Shown here one piece after another: positions 13,484 through 25,710 of a DNA stretch of 64,000 nt (within the stretch, counting starts at the first letter, position 1; every line of letters starts with the position of its first letter). Position numbers and translations under genes: made by a program. The notes beneath the pieces were generated by a model. It worked only from the letters and a program-made list of their open reading frames with translations. It was not told the origin of the DNA and ran no database searches. Source of the DNA: Adiantum capillus-veneris (Eukaryota; Streptophyta; Polypodiopsida; Polypodiales; Pteridaceae); assembly GCA_014529385.2 (NCBI GenBank), contig CM043965.1, positions 65,877,190 to 65,941,189 on the forward strand. Reading direction: 5' to 3'.

Positions 13484-13494
13484 CTCTGATACCA
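13484..13494 (-). other. Copia-1 primer binding site
   Basis: The minus strand reads TGGTATCAGAG two bases after the 5' LTR, matching initiator tRNA-Met. Confidence 0.85.
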
Positions 13495-13496
13495 CT

Positions 13497-13683
13497 TGTT
13501 GGGATCGGAGAGCACACACACAGAGAGCCAACACGAAGAAGGAGATAGACACAGTGTGTGGTGGAGCGGTACTCACACTACAATGTGTAGTTATGAGTAT
13601 AGTTATTATGAATGAGTAAATGAATGGCTGTACATGGGCGGCTGAACAACGGGCAGCCGGGCACACGGGCCTTTAACCCAACA
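13497..13683 (-). repeat. Copia-1 5' LTR
   Basis: 187 bp with TG...CA ends, followed by the GAGGG target duplication at 13684-13688. Confidence 0.95.
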
Positions 13684-14240
13684 GAGGGGTGTTTTGGGGA
13701 TATTTTGTAAATTTTCTTCAAGATTTCCTAGTCTTAATTCCTTTTTGACAACTGAGATCCGTTTTTGAGTGCTTAGCATGTAATTTGGCACAAATTACCG
13801 AGCGCAGAAGAAGGCAATTTTGGAAATTTCCACAAATCAAAGGGGTGTTTTGGTAATTTGCCTTTTTCAACGGCAAGCATTTTCAACAGCAAGCAAATGC
13901 AAACACAAATAAAAACGCGAACACAAATATTGCATCGAGAAAACCTTAAAGTTTAAGGTGAGTGTCATCGTTCGTCCCGCCTCCCACGCTTGCCGCTTGC
14001 CGATGCTAATCGCTTGCCGCTTGCTTTCGCTACTTGCTTGCCGATCGTCTTTGAGGCTCGTCTTCGTCGCTTGCCTTCACCGCTTGTGATGATCGTGTCT
14101 TGCCCACTTGCCGGCTTGAATGGCAAGGAGTCCCTCCCCACCTCTCTCTCTCTCTCTCTCTCTCTAGCAAGCACTCGAACTCGAAGTCTCGACCTGCTAT
14201 GGACCTCGACGACTCTCTATGAGTATAGAAAGAGTCCTTG
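13684..14240. repeat. Remainder of third tandem-repeat unit, shortened
   Basis: Continues the unit interrupted at 8187 (GAGGGGTGTTTTGGGGATAT). After about 13818 it skips a section present in the other units and ends in a diverged CTTGCCGCTTGC-rich stretch and a short CT run near 14141-14164. Confidence 0.75.
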
Positions 14241-14294
14241 AGGCTTAGATTAACCTTTTGTAGTTGCGCGCACACAGAACCTGGATGTTTAAAC

Positions 14295-15023
<729 letters not shown>

Positions 15024-15070
15024 AGCTATCTTGCGACTGTGAGACAGGGAGAGATAGCGAGAGACCCTGT

Positions 15071-15300
15071 GAGATAGAGGCCCGGTTGGGGGAGGTGCTC
15101 TTTCCTGCGACTGTCGACACAGATTTCCTGCGAGATAGAGGCCCGGTTGGGGGAGGTGCTCTTTCCTGTGACTGTCGACACAGGTTTCCTGCGAGACAGA
15201 GGCCCGATTGGTGGAAGTTGCAAGGGCTAAGCCCTATGGGATGGGATGGGAGGTGACAGCTCCTGTAGCGCGCCTCGACTTTGCAGCACAGTCTCTTCAC
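15071..15300. repeat. 61-bp tandem repeat
   Basis: A unit starting GAGATAGAGGCCCGGTTGGG repeats at 15071, 15132 and, partly, 15193. The third copy then switches to a sequence also present near 14774-14870 (AAGCCCTATGGGATGGGATG), so the block also carries an older segmental duplication. Confidence 0.8.
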
Positions 15301-15411
15301 TCAGACGTTGGCTGCGGCTTTTTTTTTTGGCTACTGTGTTTTTTGAGGATGAGGAAGGAGGAGAGATCGACACGTGGAGTGTCTCTCCTTCCTCAAAAAT
15401 ATTACGTTACA

Positions 15412-15449
15412 CTAGTAAAACGGCGTTGCCTTCGGCGGCGGCATGGCCC
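15412..15449 (-). mobile_element. Helitron 3' terminus
   Basis: The minus strand ends GCCGTTTTACTAG|T after a GC-rich near-palindrome (GCCGCCGAAGGCAAC). Hairpin plus CTAG before a T is the Helitron 3' signature. The last ~38 bases match the terminus at 35651-35687 except at two positions, which here weaken the hairpin stem. Confidence 0.7.
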
Positions 15450-15450
15450 C

Positions 15451-16490
15451 TATTATCCTCAAACCCTTTGCTTCCACTACCTATTCAGAGAGGGTTTGGG
15501 ACCACTGGCCAAAGTAATGAGATACCAGGATCAGAGATGCCTTGGGATTTTTTGATTGGAGCTGCATAGACATAGGGAGAGCCTCTTGAGGAGACCAAAT
15601 AATAGGAGACACTCATAGAGGGAGATCACTGATTCCTTCATACTACCCCTCTAATTTGTGGAAATTCCTAAAATACCCCTCAAATTTCAAAAATTCCCAA
15701 AATATCCTTGTATCTATTTTTGTTGGATTGTTCAAGATTTTCTAATCTTTTTCTTTTTGACAATTGAGATCCTTTTTTGAGTGCTTAGCATGTGATTTGT
15801 CACAAAATACCTCGCAAAAGAAGGCAATTTACGCATTCTAGGAATTTATGACTAAATTTTGGGGGTATTTGAGCAAACTTCGATGCTTTGCACATGCCTT
15901 GACTTGACAGAGACGACACCTATCCTAAAAGCTCGAGAGTCTCCTACTTGAGCTGTGAGCCTCTAACTGCTACTGCTCGACGGTCTCTCTCAAGTTTGCC
16001 TTTATGTTTTTGGTTAGGGAAAATCTATTTCTTTAGCCCTGCCCGTGCTCGATGGCTGTCTCTCTCCAGTGTTTGGGAAAAATGTGTCTTAGCTTAATAT
16101 CGTGTCGTTTTCAATTTCAAAAATGCCGTTGAGGGCAAGGGGAAAGGAGGAATTCCGCCCCAAAATAGAGCCCCTCATGTCTTGTAGGATGTGCGTGAAC
16201 TTTGAGAGACAACGATCGCCAAGATGTGGTTGAGTCCGCCCTGGGGACTTGGAGAGTTGGGGACCGTTGGAGTGCTGGCACAAAGTCACCGGCCCACTGA
16301 GATCCACCCAGCCTCTTCCCTGTAAAATGTGCACACACCGCTCTCAGTTGGAAGCTTTGAAGGCTCTATTTTGCAAATCTGAGACAAACACCATGTCATA
16401 CTGATTTGATCCTTGATCGAAAGGGGAGATGGCCACTCGCAATGCTTTGCTTTGATCCTGGCAGCGGAACCCCTCTCTCTCTCAGGCTTA
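15451..16490. other. Non-coding DNA, no gene recognised
   Basis: Holds one diverged AAGATTTTCTAATCTTT-type AT-rich repeat copy (about 15640-15870) and one single copy of the 77-bp satellite unit (about 16065-16135). No homology-bearing ORF. Confidence 0.6.
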
Positions 16491-16491
16491 G

Positions 16492-16600
<109 letters not shown>

Positions 16601-16762
16601 CGCCTTATGCCGGTTAAGGGCAAGGGGAAAAGGAGAAATTCCACCCCAAAATAGAGAAAAATAGTGTAAAAACCCAAAAAATAAACCTTATAATCTTTGT
16701 CTCGCTTTCTCTCTGCAACTCTCTCTCTCCCCCACCAATGTGTGTGTCTCTCTTCTTCTTCG

Positions 16763-16809
<47 letters not shown>

Positions 16810-16984
16810 TCACCTGTGTTGACCACTGCTTTGAGGCTTGCGCCCAATGTTTGGGAAAAATGTGTCTCAACTTAATATCGTGCCGTTTTCAATTTCAAAA
16901 ATGTCGGTTGAGGGCGAAGGGAAAAGGAGATATTTCGTCCCAAAAGAGAGAAAAATAGTGCAAAAATCTGAAAAAATAACCTAA

Positions 16985-17880
<896 letters not shown>

Positions 17881-18012
17881 AAAACAACATCTCTATGAAA
17901 CGTTAAACTCATTATCTAATTAAGAATAGACATCTTTGAGGAGTTTTAACGATTCTCAAAAACATATGCCATACTATGATAGGATGGAGACATGTGTAAC
18001 ATACGAAAATCA

Positions 18013-18070
18013 TCTATACTACAGATAAAAGGGGAGGGGATTCCGGCTCCCCCCGTGCCATGCGTCAAAA
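18013..18070 (+). mobile_element. Helitron 5' terminus
   Basis: Begins A|TCTATACTACAG, matching the Helitron 5' consensus, and continues AGGGGAGGGGATTCCGGCTC. About 58 bases are shared with the minus-strand end at 36257, down to GTGCCATGCGTCA. Confidence 0.7.
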
Positions 18071-18305
18071 GCAGAATTATCCGATGCTGCTCCGGCTGGT
18101 GTGTCCTGGCGCCCGACATCATAGCGTGCTGCACCACTGCCACTAAGTGCGAGAAAGAGAGAGAGACTGCTGCCGCCAACTTGAGCGCCCCTTGACACGC
18201 GTCCCCAGATGGCACACCTGCCTGGCGCAAGCCTTGGGGCAGGTCAAAGTCCGCCTGTAACTGCCACCATGCACGCTGAGAGAGAGAGAGTGTGTGGACT
18301 TCCTC

Positions 18306-18481
<176 letters not shown>

Positions 18482-18551
18482 GACCTGGCAAGAGGAAATT
18501 TTAGAAAATTGGTTTTTTTTTTTAACACTATCTCCTTTTCAATTCGCCCTT

Positions 18552-19182
18552 AACCGGCATTTTTGAAATTGAAAACGGCACGATAATAAGTTGAGACACA
18601 TTTTTCCCGAACACTGGGCGCAAGCCTCAACCAGCATTTTTGAAATTGAAAACGACACGATATTAAGTTGAGACACATTTTTCCCGAACACTGGGTGCAA
18701 GCCTCAACCAGCATTTTTGAAATTGAAAACGACACAATATTAAGTTGAGACACATTTTTTCCGAACGCTCGGCGCAAGCCTCAAAGCAGTGGTCAACACT
18801 GGTTTTTTTTTTTTTAACACTGTCTTCTTTTAAGTTTTCCCTTCGCCCTCAATCGGCATTTTTGAAATTGAAAACGGCACGATAATAAGTTGAGACACAT
18901 TTTTCCCGAACACTGGGCGGAAGCCTCAACCGGCATTTTTGAAATTGGAAACGGCACGATATTAAGTTGAGACACATTTTTCCCGAACATTGGGCGCCTC
19001 AACCAGCATTTTTGAAATTGAAAACGGCACGATAATAAGTTGAGACACATTTTTCCCGAACACTGGGCGCAAGCCTCAACCGGCATTTTTGAAATTGAAA
19101 ACGGCACGATATTAAGTTGAGACACATTTTTTCCGAACACTGGGCGCAAGCCTCAAAGCAGTGGCCAACACTGGGTCAACAC

Positions 19183-19246
<64 letters not shown>

Positions 19247-19625
19247 AAGAAGAGAGTTTTAACGTTAAAGATGTAGCCGATGAGCAACGTTGAACTCAAG
19301 ACCTATTAGCAATGTTCGGGAAAAATCATTTCTCCAAACATACAAAATTTCCTTTCTTGAATTTTTCAAGAGGAAATCTTAGAAAATTAGGTTCATTTTT
19401 GAAATTGAAAACGGCACGATAATAAGTTGACACATTTTTCCCGAACACTGCGCGCAAGCCTCAACCGGCATTTTTGAAATTGAAAACGGCACGATATTAA
19501 GTTGAGACACATTTTTCCCGAACAATGGGCGCAAGCCTCAACCGGTATTTTTGAAATTGAAAACGGCACGATATTAAGTTGAGACACATTTTTTCCGAAC
19601 ACTGGGCGCAAGCCTCAAAGCAGTG
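18552..19625. repeat. 77-bp satellite, three short arrays
   Basis: A unit containing TTTTTGAAATTGAAAACGGC, ATTAAGTTGAGACACATTTT and GAACACTGGGCGCAAGCCTC repeats about every 77 bp at 18552-18790, 18848-19160 and 19393-19625. Solitary copies occur in the opposite orientation near 16065, 16848 and 25378. The interval 19160-19390 is duplicated at 19620-19880, each with (GA)n and a TAACGTTAAAGATGTAGCCG motif. Confidence 0.85.
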
Positions 19626-19638
19626 GCCAACACTGGTG

Positions 19639-19641
<3 letters not shown>

Positions 19642-19724
<83 letters not shown>
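19642..19724. repeat. (GA)n microsatellite
   Basis: About 80 bp of GA. A similar run lies at 19187-19241. Confidence 0.95.
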
Positions 19725-19728
<4 letters not shown>

Positions 19729-20011
19729 AGAAGAGACTTTTAACGTTAAAGATGTAGCCGATGAGCAGAGTTGAACTAAAGATCTATTAGAAATGTTCGG
19801 GAAAAATCATTTCTCCAAACATACAAAATTCCCTTTCTTGAAATTTTCAAGAGGAAATCTTAGAAAATTAGGTTCATTTTTTTGGCTTTTAGACTAATTT
19901 CCTCTATTTTGGGGCGAAATTTCTCCTTTCCCCTTGCCTTCAACACCGGACGGAGGGCTGGCACAGAGAGAGCGCAAAGGGGGGGCCTTTTTCAGCGTTG
20001 GACGGAGGGCT

Positions 20012-20012
<1 letters not shown>

Positions 20013-20083
<71 letters not shown>
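20013..20083. repeat. (GA)n microsatellite at LINE 3' side
   Basis: GA run adjoining the (GATA) tail of the LINE. The flank GGCTGGCAGAGAG with CGGACGGAGGG-like sequence recurs beyond the LINE 5' side at about 24738-24960. Confidence 0.95.
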
Positions 20084-20089
<6 letters not shown>

Positions 20090-20153
20090 TAGATAGATAG
20101 TTCTATTATCGTCCTGGGAGGTCAAATATGACCTATGGGACCAAATGAACATG

Positions 20154-23100
20154 TCACGTGGTGTGAGTGGAGTTCATAAGTGACTCTCGATGCTCAAAAA
20201 TGGCTGAAATGAGCGTCGCAATAGAGAGTCCACATCGTGGTTGGGAGAGGAAGGTATGTAGGGAGAGATCATGGCTGAATATATGGGGAAAAGAGGACCT
20301 AATGTGGTCAAAAGCTGAGCACTCAAGTAGTGTGTGGTACTCACTCTCTCGCACTTGACGAGGGCATAAGGTGCAAAGTCGATGACACTCCTCGCCAGTG
20401 CCCCAACGTCCTGTCTCGCAGCGTAGAGAATGGGAGCTAAGACGAATGGAGGCAATGGTGCGGATCGCACTCAACGGGATGGGCTCAAGGATGTAGGAAT
20501 GGGTTCGGTTACCTCGTTCCGAGAAGAAGAGAGATTTGTAGTTTGGGGCAATGTGTGTGGTGTAATGGCTAAAGCGAGAACCTCCGGATTTCTCCTAAGC
20601 CGTGATACATTGGCGTTGTAAGAAGGCCTCATTAACTTGGGAGTCGATCGACGCATCCTTGACCAAGTGACATGCATCCCATCTTCCAAACCATTTCTTG
20701 ATATCAAGCATCCACCCCGAACTTAGTATTTTGCTCTTGCATGTCTTTTGAACCATTTGACTTGCTTCATATGCGATTCTAGGAAGTCGATGCAAAGGGC
20801 TACGTTGTGTCTTACGCATGTACTCCACAATCCTTTGCATGCCCAAGACCTCAATGGGAAGCAATCCGGACTCAAGAAGTAAGAGCATGTAGGGTGTTTG
20901 TGTCTTGACTTGGAGAAAGTTGGTGAGAAAACGCTTTTGGACATTCTCAAACTCTTTCCAAGTAGACTTCCCGATGCTTCCACCCCACACCTCCACTCCA
21001 TAAAGAAGCACCGGTGTCACCAATGTGTCAAAGAGGTACTTTTTGAGAGCCCAACACTTGATCTCTCCTGCATTGCACATGTTCTCAAATGCATAATAGG
21101 CCCTCTTTCCGGCTTCTAAGCGACGCATTGCACAATCCTTCCATTTATGATTGGATGGAACCTCAAGGCCAAGGTACTTGAAGTGATCTACCACTTCAAG
21201 TTTCTCATTGTTATATACAATGCATGGATTTTCATCATTGAGGGTCTTTACAAGCATAACCTTGGTTTTGGATCCATTCACGATCAGCCCGCTATGTAGG
21301 CAAAAGCGTTCCAAGACACTCATAAGCTTTTGTGCATCTTCTAAGGTATGTGCCAAGAGCACTACATCATCGGCATAAAGCAAAAGCATGATCACCGCAT
21401 TTCCAATATTAACCTCTTCTATGCCTTCTTGCTGCATAAAGTCAAGAACCATGCATTCCAATTCATCAATGAGTAGCCCAAAGAGGGTTGGGGAAAGTGG
21501 GCATCCTTGTTTGACACCAATAGTGCTTGCAAAAATTCTGAAATTCCATCTCCCATACGTAATCGACATATCACTTTTTGGTAGATGCGAAAGACTGCAT
21601 GCATAAATTCTCTCGGCACTTGAAGGCTTTGCATACGTCTCCAAAGATTTCCTCGCGGTACCATGTCAAAAGCTTTCTTGAAATCCACAAAGCAACAATA
21701 CAACTTTTTTCCTTTCAATCGAGACGCTTCCATAAGAACTCGAAGAGTGACAAGGTGATCAATAGTGCTATGATGCTTTCGAAAACCTGCTTGGCCAAGT
21801 GCACGTTTGCCATTCTTTTCAGCCCATTCACTTATCTTAATCTCCATGATACATCCAAATAACTTTGCCATTAAAGAACCAACCATTATAGTGCGATAGT
21901 TGTTCACATTGTTTACATCTCCTCCTTTGTGCAAAGGTTTGATCCAATTTGCACTCCAATCATGAGGCATGCCATACTGAAGTGCAAGGTTAAACATATC
22001 GCATATCCAATATCGTGTTTTCTTGCTTGTCCATTTAATCATTTCAGCCTTGACACCTTGAAGGTCACCTGCCTTACGAGTAGCAAGTTTCTCAAGCGGG
22101 CGGCATACATCTTCAATGGTAAAGAAGGGAGACATAAACGGAAGGGAGCTACAACACTCCATCTTATCAACATTGGGTTGCTCATAGAGATTCTTACAAT
22201 GCATATACATATCCTCAAGAGTCAAGTCACCAAAGCTCTCAACGCGCTTGCCTTTTAGATTTTGCCAAAACTTGCCACATGCATGTGATTTCTCTTGTGC
22301 TAAAAGAAGTTGTTTTTCGACTTCCCACCTTCTCCTCTTCTTTTGAACAAGTGCTTTGTATGTGTGTGAACATTCCAAGTAAACTTCCTTGTGTTTGATT
22401 GCATCCAATCTTAGCAAGTGTTTTCGGGCTTGACTACATTCCATGTCAAACCATTTCTTCTTGGTGCTACCCTTCTTAGACCTTTTGCAAGACATGTGTT
22501 TCACCGAAAAGCATTCCTTCGCACAAGAGAAAATTACTTCTTTGAAAACTTTCCACTTGCATTCTAATGTTGGGCTCTCTTGATGCTCTATCATGCTTAA
22601 CATTTGGTCCACCATATCAGCATATATAAGTGCTCGTTTGAAGTCTAGACGTAGGTACAAATGATTCACATCATGATTGGAGGCTACATGCTCGGGCCGT
22701 TTACCACACTTGAGGTCAATACATAACATCCTATGATCCGATTCCGGATTCCATTCACCAAGTGTAAAGCTTTGTATGCATTCTAGAGTGGCTTCCGAGA
22801 ACAACATATAGTCAATCACGCTAGCACCGTTGTGCTTTCTACATGTAAAGTCATTGGTGCCTTGCCATAGAGATACACCATTTGCAATGAGCATTCCGGT
22901 ACTATTGCACATATGTAGAAGTGACTTTCCATAGTGATCCACTTCTTTTGCATCATTAGAACTTCGATTATACATGTATGAGTCATCCATTCTTCTTGAG
23001 ACATGCGGCATGTCTACTTGTTGTGTGTCGTGTTGTAGCATATTTGTGCGAGCATTCATGTCTCCAAAAACAATGACTTCACCTTGATCCTTGTAATGAG

Positions 23101-23533
23101 CAATGTCTTCCTCTAGTTCAACAAAGGGCTGATCTCTATCCATATTCAAGCAAGCATAAAAGTTGGAGTCATAGTGAGGAATGTAGCAACCGGCCACAAA
23201 CATGACTTGACCATTTGGTGGGGTGATTTTCACCCATAAGTAGCGTTTATACTTATCTTCTTTGACAATGGAAACATCTTTCAAACCCTTTTTGGTCATA
23301 CATGCTACGCCTCCTTGGCCTCTTCGTTGCTTTGCATTTTTGGCCCACATCAAAGAATGCACATCGTATTTGTCAAATCCAAGAATTCGTTGCGCATCAT
23401 GCTCCCATGTTTCGACAAGAAGTATCACATCGGAGTCATTGGTAAGCTCATCAATGCCAATTCCCGCATTCCATGGATACCCGTTACAATTCCAAAAGCT
23501 TATTCGCAAGCATGAGTTGGTCTCATAGATCAT
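20154..23533 (-). pseudogene. LINE ORF2: APE endonuclease, reverse transcriptase, zinc-binding C-terminus
   Basis: Starts MIYETNSCLRISFWNCNG. Endonuclease residues appear in WNCNG, the LLVETWE segment, GDMNAR, VIDYMLF and ESDHRML. RT shows FVDFKKAFDMVPR, GVKQGCPLSPTLF and LLYADDVVLL, and the C-terminus ends with a CTLC-X-H-X-C zinc-binding pattern after RLSSHSLRCETGRWG (about 20390). Length about 1125 codons is normal. A one-base change in an A-run near 21571-21575 breaks the frame just before the GVKQG motif, and an in-frame TAG at about 20595 precedes the zinc domain. The VDFKKAFDMVPR motif differs from the KLDFEKAFD type of angiosperm L1, pointing to another clade (I, Jockey or RTE-like). 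Confidence 0.88.
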
Positions 23534-23539
23534 GTGTCC

Positions 23540-24481
23540 CTATTTGTTGGGTGGACTTGCATCCTCCTTAAGTGGCTTTTCTTCTTGAGGTGATACCTTA
23601 ACGTTCTTGCTTCTTTCCTCATATGCTTTGCGACGTACATTTTGTTGCATAATAGTGCGATCCTCATATACATTACAACCTGTTCCTTTGAGGTAGATCC
23701 AACCATTGTCAAGGATGATCTTTCTCTTTACCTCATCAGCCATGGTACATACAATAGGTCTTTCTCCCGAGCGAGGGACTCCTTGTTTTCCAACTCAATG
23801 TGCACCATAAGCCATGATTCCTGACATGCTAAAGTGTGTAGCAAAAAACTCTTCAATAGCAACTGCAAGAGATTGGGGTGTTTCCATGCTTTCCTCCTTG
23901 ATTCCACGAATGACGATGTTCTTTGAGCGTTTTTGTCGTTCGTGCAATTCTTGAGTGTCCACATTCTCTACATTCTTTGCTTGGACAACGGCTTGCGTGA
24001 TAGGAGATGTAGAAACCACATTATCCTTACATATATCAGCCCATGATTTGGATGCATTTCTCATCTCACATACATCATGTCGTATTGTATCTATTGTTTC
24101 CTCTTTCAATACATGATCACTCTCAACTTTGCTCAAGCGCTCTTTCAATACATTCATGTCAACAAGAGAGCGTTTACATTCTTGAACTTTATTCTCAAGA
24201 TGCATCAAGCGTGTTGTTTGCATTTCAAGAACCTTCTTGAGGTGCTCATTCTCCACAACGAGAACTCTTAAAGTACCATTCTCCATTGCAAGTGCGCACA
24301 ACTCTTCACCTTGTTTGTTGACGGTTTCTTGTAACGAGATCAAGTAAGCCATGATCATTGCTTCCGTTGTTGTAGATGATGTGGTTGGATTAGCATCCAA
24401 ATTCCTTGGAGATTTTGCATCATTCTCCATGGCGAGTGTGGCTTTTCCACCCTTGCGAGTTTTGTCTGACATTGCCTTCAA
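23540..24481 (-). pseudogene. LINE ORF1: coiled-coil RNA-binding protein with one premature stop
   Basis: 313 codons if the TGA near 23795 is read through; the same frame continues to the stop at 23540. A leucine and glutamate-rich coiled coil (about residues 45-120) is followed by an RRM-like segment, RSKNIVIRGIKEE, and a basic C-terminal part (ADEVKRKIILDNGWIYL). This layout resembles L1 ORF1-type nucleic-acid chaperones, which coat the LINE RNA. The TGA follows a CAT codon and could derive from CGA by C-to-T change. Only six bases separate the ORF1 stop from the ORF2 ATG, suggesting reinitiation on a bicistronic RNA. Confidence 0.8.
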
Positions 24482-24659
24482 GTCGGCAACAAAAACACAA
24501 AATTTTGACAGTTTTTTCAGTTCTGAGATGCTGTTACAGCAAAGCCTTCCATTACACAGAAAAATTCTGTCTTGACATCAATGCGTAGAGGGCTTCGTGC
24601 TCTTCGATTGAGGCTATAGATCACCTAAATCGGAGTTCGGATGAGCAAGTTATGGTCAA

Positions 24660-24660
24660 A

Positions 24661-24736
<76 letters not shown>

Positions 24737-24798
24737 CTTAGGGCTGGCAGAGAGAGAGCGCAAAGGGGGGGCCTTTTTCAGCGCTGGACGGATGGCTG

Positions 24799-24848
<50 letters not shown>

Positions 24849-24947
24849 CACGAAATTTCTCCTTTTCCCTTGCCTTCAACACCGGATGGAGGGCTGGCAA
24901 AGAGAGAGCGCAAAGGGGGGGCCTTTTTCAGCGCCGGACGGAGGGCT

Positions 24948-25031
<84 letters not shown>

Positions 25032-25289
25032 ACAAAGGGGGGGTCTTTTTCAGCACAGTCCGGACGGAGGGCAAGCACCCATAGAAAAATTCATTTTTCC
25101 AAACATACAAAATTCCTTTCCTTGAATTTGCCAATAGGAAATTTTAGAAAATTAGGCTACTTTTTTGGGTTTTTACACTATTTTTCTCTATTATGGGGCG
25201 GAATTTCTACTTTTCCCCTTGCCATGAACCGGGATTTTGGAAATTGAAAACGGCACGATATTAAGCTGAGACACATTTTTCCCGAACAC

Positions 25290-25349
<60 letters not shown>

Positions 25350-25705
25350 TTGTCTGGCACCGTCAAGCACGGTTTGTAAAAAATGTGTCTCACCTTAATA
25401 TCGTGCCAGTTTCAATTTCAAAATGCAGCTTGAGGGCAAGAGGAAAGGGAGAAATTCCACCCAAAAGTCAAGGAAAAACAGTGTTAAAACCCAAGAAGAT
25501 AAACTTATTTTTTAAACATTTCCTCTTGAAGAAATTAAGGAAAGGAAGTTTTTATGTTTGGAAAAATGAATTTTTTCGAAGACTGTTGGCATGCTTCCAC
25601 TCGAATGATTTTCAGCAGATTGGCACCGAGCAGGGTCGGATTATTGCACGCATGACAACCTGTGTAGTTTTGGTAGCTTGAGCAAGGAGGATTGGGTAGC
25701 GCAGA
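24660..25705. repeat. (GA)n-rich repeat block
   Basis: GA runs at about 24661-24735, 24801-24846, 24952-25030 and 25292-25347. They are separated by copies of a unit containing GCAAAGGGGGGGCCTTTTTC and GGACGGAGGGCTGGCA. The right part holds two partial 77-bp satellite copies. No gene. Confidence 0.85.
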
Positions 25706-25710
25706 TCATA

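Larger units (their letters stand above)
8188..13683 (-). mobile_element. Copia-1: complete Ty1/copia LTR retrotransposon, coding region decayed
   Basis: A 5496-bp element. Both LTRs are 187 bp, start TGTTGGG, end CCCAACA and differ at one base (G/A near 8256 and 13565). GAGGG flanks it at 8183-8187 and 13684-13688. Domain order on the minus strand is gag, zinc knuckle, protease, integrase, RT, RNase H, as in Copia. Joining the flanks restores the repeat sequence seen intact near 6145 and 7157. Many frameshifts make it non-autonomous. Confidence 0.95.
20084..24655 (-). mobile_element. Two-ORF non-L1 LINE retrotransposon, near full length
   Basis: Minus strand: 5' UTR about 24655-24482, ORF1 24481-23540, ORF2 23533-about 20154, a short 3' UTR, then a (CTAT)4 tail at 20100-20084 that merges into (CT)n. 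Both sides lie in the same GA-microsatellite repeat family, so the element appears inserted within one GA run. One stop in ORF1, one frameshift and one stop in ORF2. No clean target duplication can be recognised because the target is itself repetitive. Confidence 0.85.
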
